Shown here: piece by piece, positions 60,624-64,000 of the stretch
Position numbering within the stretch: the stretch's first letter is position 1
How the letters are laid out: each line of letters opens with the position of its first letter
Source: Nitrobacter sp. 62-23
GTDB taxonomy: Bacteria; Pseudomonadota; Alphaproteobacteria; Rhizobiales; Xanthobacteraceae
Reading direction: 5' to 3'
Assembly (NCBI RefSeq): GCF_001897285.1
Contig: NZ_MKSM01000128.1
Span: forward strand, 27,912-91,911
Length of the DNA stretch: 64,000 bases
Position numbers and translations under genes: made by a program
The notes under the pieces: generated by a model
Told to the model about the DNA's origin: nothing
The model's input: the letters and a program-made list of their open reading frames with translations, nothing else
Databases searched by the model: none

Positions 60624-62506
60624 GCGTCGAGCACTCCGTGCACGCCCCCGAGATAGGCTTCCTGGACCACTGCGTTATTCTTGATCTCGTCCGGCGTTCC
60701 CTCGACCAGCACTCGACCTTCCTGCAACACCGTGACACGCCCGACGAGTTCGAACAAGGAATCCATGTCGTGGTCAATGATGATCATGGTGCGGCCCTTG
60801 CTGATGGACTTCAGCAGCTTGACCGTTTCCACGCGCTCGCGCGGGCTCATGCCGGCCAGCGGCTCGTCGAGCAGCAGCAGGCTCGGCGAGGTCGCCAGCG
60901 CCAATCCGATTTCCAGCCTTCGCTTTTCGCCGTAGGCAAGCTCGGACACCGGCGTGTCCGGCCGCGTCGTCAGGTTGACGAGTTCCAGCGTGCGTTCGAC
61001 CTGTTCGGACAATCCCGGAATGCTCTGAAGACTGCGGAACATGTCGAGGCGGAACTTGCCGCGTAGTTCCGAGAGCGCCGCAATGGTCAGGTTTTCGCGC
61101 ACCGTCAGACCCGAAAACAGCTGATTGACCTGATAGCTCTTGGTCAGGCCGAGCTGGCAGACGTCGGTGACGTTCATCCCGGTGATATCGAGCCCCTCGA
61201 ACACGATTTTGCCCGATGTCGGCGCGACCTCGCAGGTCAGCATTTTGAAAAACGTCGACTTGCCGGCACCGTTCGGGCCGATAATGCCGCGTAACTCGCC
61301 ATGGTTGACGGTGAAATCAATATCGCTGTTGGCAAGCAGACCGCCGTAACGCTTGGTCAGCCCGGTCGCCTGCAGGATCGGGCCGGCATAACTGTCGCCG
61401 GCGCGATTCAGCGGGGCCATCGGCGGAGGATCCGGCTGCTTTGCAACAGTGGCCTCGGCAATCGCTTGTTCTTCCTCGGCCGTCAAAGCCTTCGCCGACG
61501 CCACGGCCGGCTTCCGATCAGTACGCCTGCCGGCGGCAAGACGATAAAGATCGACAAGGCCGCCGATGATGCCGCGCCGCAGGAAACAGACGAGCAGCAC
61601 GAACACGGCGCCGAGCACCAGTTTCCACGCAGCCCCAAGACCAAGAGCCGACTGCAGGAAATCCTGCAAAAACAACCAGACCGCAGCGCCGACCAGCGGA
61701 CCGAACAGCGTTCCAGGACCGCCGATCGCGGTCTGCATGATAAGCTGACCGGACGTTTCGAACATAAAAGCGTCGGGCGGCATGAACGCCTGCATCACGC
61801 CGAGCAGGCCGCCGGCGAAACCGGCATAGGCAGCGGCGATGACGAACGCCGTCAGTTTGTAGCCATGAATATTGTGGCCCACCGCGGTGGCGCGCAGCGG
61901 ATTGTCCCGGATCGCGCTTAAGATCGCACCGACCGGCGAGCGCACGATGCGCAGCGCAATCACCACGCCGACGAAATAGCACGCCGCCAGAAACTGGTAG
62001 AGCGACCAGCCGGTGGTAAAGTGGAGCGTCGTGAAGCCGAGATTGAAGCTCGGTGTTGGCACGCCGGGCAATCCGTTCTCGCCTCCGGTCCATTCCGCCA
62101 ACGGGTTGAATTCGACGAAGTAGAAGACCTCCGCGATCGCCACCGTGATCATGGCGAAATAGATACCGGTCCTGCGCAGCGCGATCAGGCCGACGAAATA
62201 GCCGGTCACGGCAGCCGCGACCATGCCGATCACCAGCGCGAGAAAGACATTCGGAAATCCGGCTCGGGTCAGCAGGTAGGCTGCCACAAAACCGCCGGTA
62301 CCGTAGAACGCCGACTGACCGAACGACAGCAGGCCGGTAAACCCGAACAGGATATCGAAACCGAGGCCGAACAGGCCCCAGACCAGGATGCGGTTCACCG
62401 TATTGGGCGCGAAGCCGAGATGCGGCAGCACGAACGGCGCGGCGATCAGTCCGATCGCGGTCAGAACTTCAATCAGGAAACGGCGCTGCTTCAACATCGC
62501 GGTCAA
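60620..62506 (-). CDS. Fused LivM permease + LivG ATP-binding protein
   Basis: N-terminal LivM-type TM region (GYFVGLIALRRTGIYFAMITVAIAEVFYFVEFN), C-terminal GPNGAGKSTFFKMLTCEVAPTSG...ALATSPSLLLLDEPLAGMSPRE in one ORF. Confidence 0.92.
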   Translation of the reverse strand: MTAMLKQRRFLIEVLTAIGLIAAPFVLPHLGFAPNTVNRILVWGLFGLGFDILFGFTGLLSFGQSAFYGTGGFVAAYLLTRAGFPNVFLALVIGMVAAAVTGYFVGLIALRRTGIYFAMITVAIAEVFYFVEFNPLAEWTGGENGLPGVPTPSFNLGFTTLHFTTGWSLYQFLAACYFVGVVIALRIVRSPVGAILSAIRDNPLRATAVGHNIHGYKLTAFVIAAAYAGFAGGLLGVMQAFMPPDAFMFETSGQLIMQTAIGGPGTLFGPLVGAAVWLFLQDFLQSALGLGAAWKLVLGAVFVLLVCFLRRGIIGGLVDLYRLAAGRRTDRKPAVASAKALTAEEEQAIAEATVAKQPDPPPMAPLNRAGDSYAGPILQATGLTKRYGGLLANSDIDFTVNHGELRGIIGPNGAGKSTFFKMLTCEVAPTSGKIVFEGLDITGMNVTDVCQLGLTKSYQVNQLFSGLTVRENLTIAALSELRGKFRLDMFRSLQSIPGLSEQVERTLELVNLTTRPDTPVSELAYGEKRRLEIGLALATSPSLLLLDEPLAGMSPRERVETVKLLKSISKGRTMIIIDHDMDSLFELVGRVTVLQEGRVLVEGTPDEIKNNAVVQEAYLGGVHGVLDA

Positions 62507-63387
62507 TCGCGTCCTTGGGCGCCGAGCAGGCCATGGGGACGCAGCACCAGCACGAGGGTCATGGCGACGAACAGCATGACGTAGGCATAACCGGGATTGA
62601 TCATCGAGGTAATGCTGATGATCTCGCCGGCGATCAGCCCACCCAGAATGGCGCCCGGAAATGACCCGACGCCACCGATCACCACGACCACGAATGTCTG
62701 GACCAGGATGTCGTCGCCGATGCCGGGCGTCAGCGACACCACCGGCGCATTGATGATGCCGGCAAAGCCGGCCGCCATCGCGCCGATCCCGAACACGATC
62801 ATGAACACCCGGTAGACGTTGATCCCGAGCGAATCCACCATGACGGAATCTTCAATGCCGGCCCGCACGATCATGCCCAGCCGTGTGCGATAGAGCACGA
62901 TGAACAGGGCGGCCAGCGCGACAGCGACGATACCGACGACCGCGAGGCGATAGGTCGGATAGTACATGAATCCGAGCGAGGTAATGCCCTGGAGCAGCGG
63001 CGGCGGCGGCACCACCAGCGACTGGCTTGAAAAAATGAACCGGACGATCTCGACGAAACAGATGCCGAGGCCGAACGTCACCAGAAGCTGATCTTCATGC
63101 GGGCGATTATAGAAGTGGCGGATGATAACGCGCTCCATCACGATGCCAAGGATCATGACAAAGAGCGATCCTCCGATAACAGCGAGGATAAACGAGCCGG
63201 TATACGTGTACGTGACGTAACCGGCATAGCCGCCGAGCATGAACATCGCGCCGTGCGCGAGATTCAGCACGCCGAGCGTCCCGTAGATGATGGTCAATCC
63301 GGAGCTGATGAGCGCCAGCAAGGCGCCGAGCGCCAGCCCGTTGAAAAGTTGCGAGACGAAATTTGGCCAGTTGATCATGCCGCGCAA
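62503..63387 (-). CDS. livH: branched-chain amino acid-type ABC transporter permease
   Basis: FVSQLFNGLALGALLALISSGLTIIYGTLGVLNLAHGAMFMLGGYAGY. Confidence 0.93.
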   Translation of the reverse strand: MRGMINWPNFVSQLFNGLALGALLALISSGLTIIYGTLGVLNLAHGAMFMLGGYAGYVTYTYTGSFILAVIGGSLFVMILGIVMERVIIRHFYNRPHEDQLLVTFGLGICFVEIVRFIFSSQSLVVPPPPLLQGITSLGFMYYPTYRLAVVGIVAVALAALFIVLYRTRLGMIVRAGIEDSVMVDSLGINVYRVFMIVFGIGAMAAGFAGIINAPVVSLTPGIGDDILVQTFVVVVIGGVGSFPGAILGGLIAGEIISITSMINPGYAYVMLFVAMTLVLVLRPHGLLGAQGRD

Positions 63388-63492
63388 TCGCCAGATAGGA
63401 TGGCCGGAGGGATATTGTTCACAAAGACAGGGGATGCGAAACCGGCGCCGCGGCGGTGCTTAACCGTCCGCGACGCCGTTGTCCATTTGCAA

Positions 63493-64000
63493 TCAGGTAT
63501 AGTCGCCGAGCTTGCAACCGAAAGCGTCCGGCTTCTGGATGATGCCCTCACCCGGGACGATCTCGACGATGTCGTAGTAGTCTTCATTGTTCTTCATCGC
63601 CTTGGGATCCTTGCCCTTGACGATGATGACGGGACGGACGCACTGGTGGTCTTCCGCCCTGTAGTGCACGTCGCCCAGCAGCGAGGGAATGGTCTCGCCC
63701 TTCTCCCAGGTCTTGATAACATCAGGCGGATAGAAGGTGCCGGCCTCCTCGACCATGCGCGCCCAGTGCGCGAAGCTGACATAGGCGTTTTCCGCGCCCC
63801 ACTCCGGATTGTAGCCGTATTTCGCCTTGAACGACTCGTTGAACAGCTTGGCGAGCGGATACTTGTCCTCGACCGTCCACCAGTAGTCGGTCGCGGCATA
63901 GACGCCGGCCATCAGACCGCCGCCGACTTCGCGCGCCAGGAACGGCACCTGGTAGGGAACCACGAGCTTCATCTTGTCGAGCACGCCGAACTGCTTGGCC
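63493..64000 (-). CDS. ABC transporter substrate-binding protein, 5' part outside window
   Basis: AKQFGVLDKMKLVVPYQVPFLAREVGGGLMAGVYAATDYWWTVEDKYPLAKLFNESFKAKYGYNPEWGAENAYVSFAHWARMVEEAGT; runs off the window end, directly upstream of livH. Confidence 0.85.
   Translation of the reverse strand, partial: AKQFGVLDKMKLVVPYQVPFLAREVGGGLMAGVYAATDYWWTVEDKYPLAKLFNESFKAKYGYNPEWGAENAYVSFAHWARMVEEAGTFYPPDVIKTWEKGETIPSLLGDVHYRAEDHQCVRPVIIVKGKDPKAMKNNEDYYDIVEIVPGEGIIQKPDAFGCKLGDYT

Overview
This 64 kb window looks like an alphaproteobacterial chromosome of the Bradyrhizobium/Nitrobacter/Rhodopseudomonas type. That placement is inferred from gene content, the tmRNA tag ANDNYAPVAQAA and the style of intergenic repeats; no database was searched. 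The left and right parts are ordinary housekeeping DNA: hflK (partial), dihydrofolate reductase, thyA, a permuted two-piece tmRNA, sspB, fumC, a very large AsmA-like protein, a UvrD/PcrA helicase, an ABC-2 transporter, an L,D-transpeptidase, prmA, an Xaa-Pro peptidase, a cold-shock protein, ahcY, metK, a SAM-methyltransferase, UDP-glucose dehydrogenase, a di-heme peroxidase, purU, serine-glyoxylate aminotransferase, a HIT protein and a liv ABC operon. From about 34.6 to 57.4 kb there is a surface-polysaccharide locus whose left part is visibly more AT-rich and contains IS debris (IS481-, IS5-, IS630- and IS3-like remnants). The most interesting signals are not genes: (1) four consecutive hairpins between the methyltransferase gene and metK, each with a 3-nt asymmetric bulge on the same relative arm, a partly similar loop, and alternating orientation; (2) a palindromic intergenic repeat inserted in frame in the UvrD-like helicase between motifs II and III; (3) modular repeat cassettes shared by several intergenic regions, one of which supplies a stop codon; (4) a frameshifted, inverted second copy of a polysaccharide-locus methyltransferase. 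No CRISPR array, rRNA or convincing tRNA was seen.
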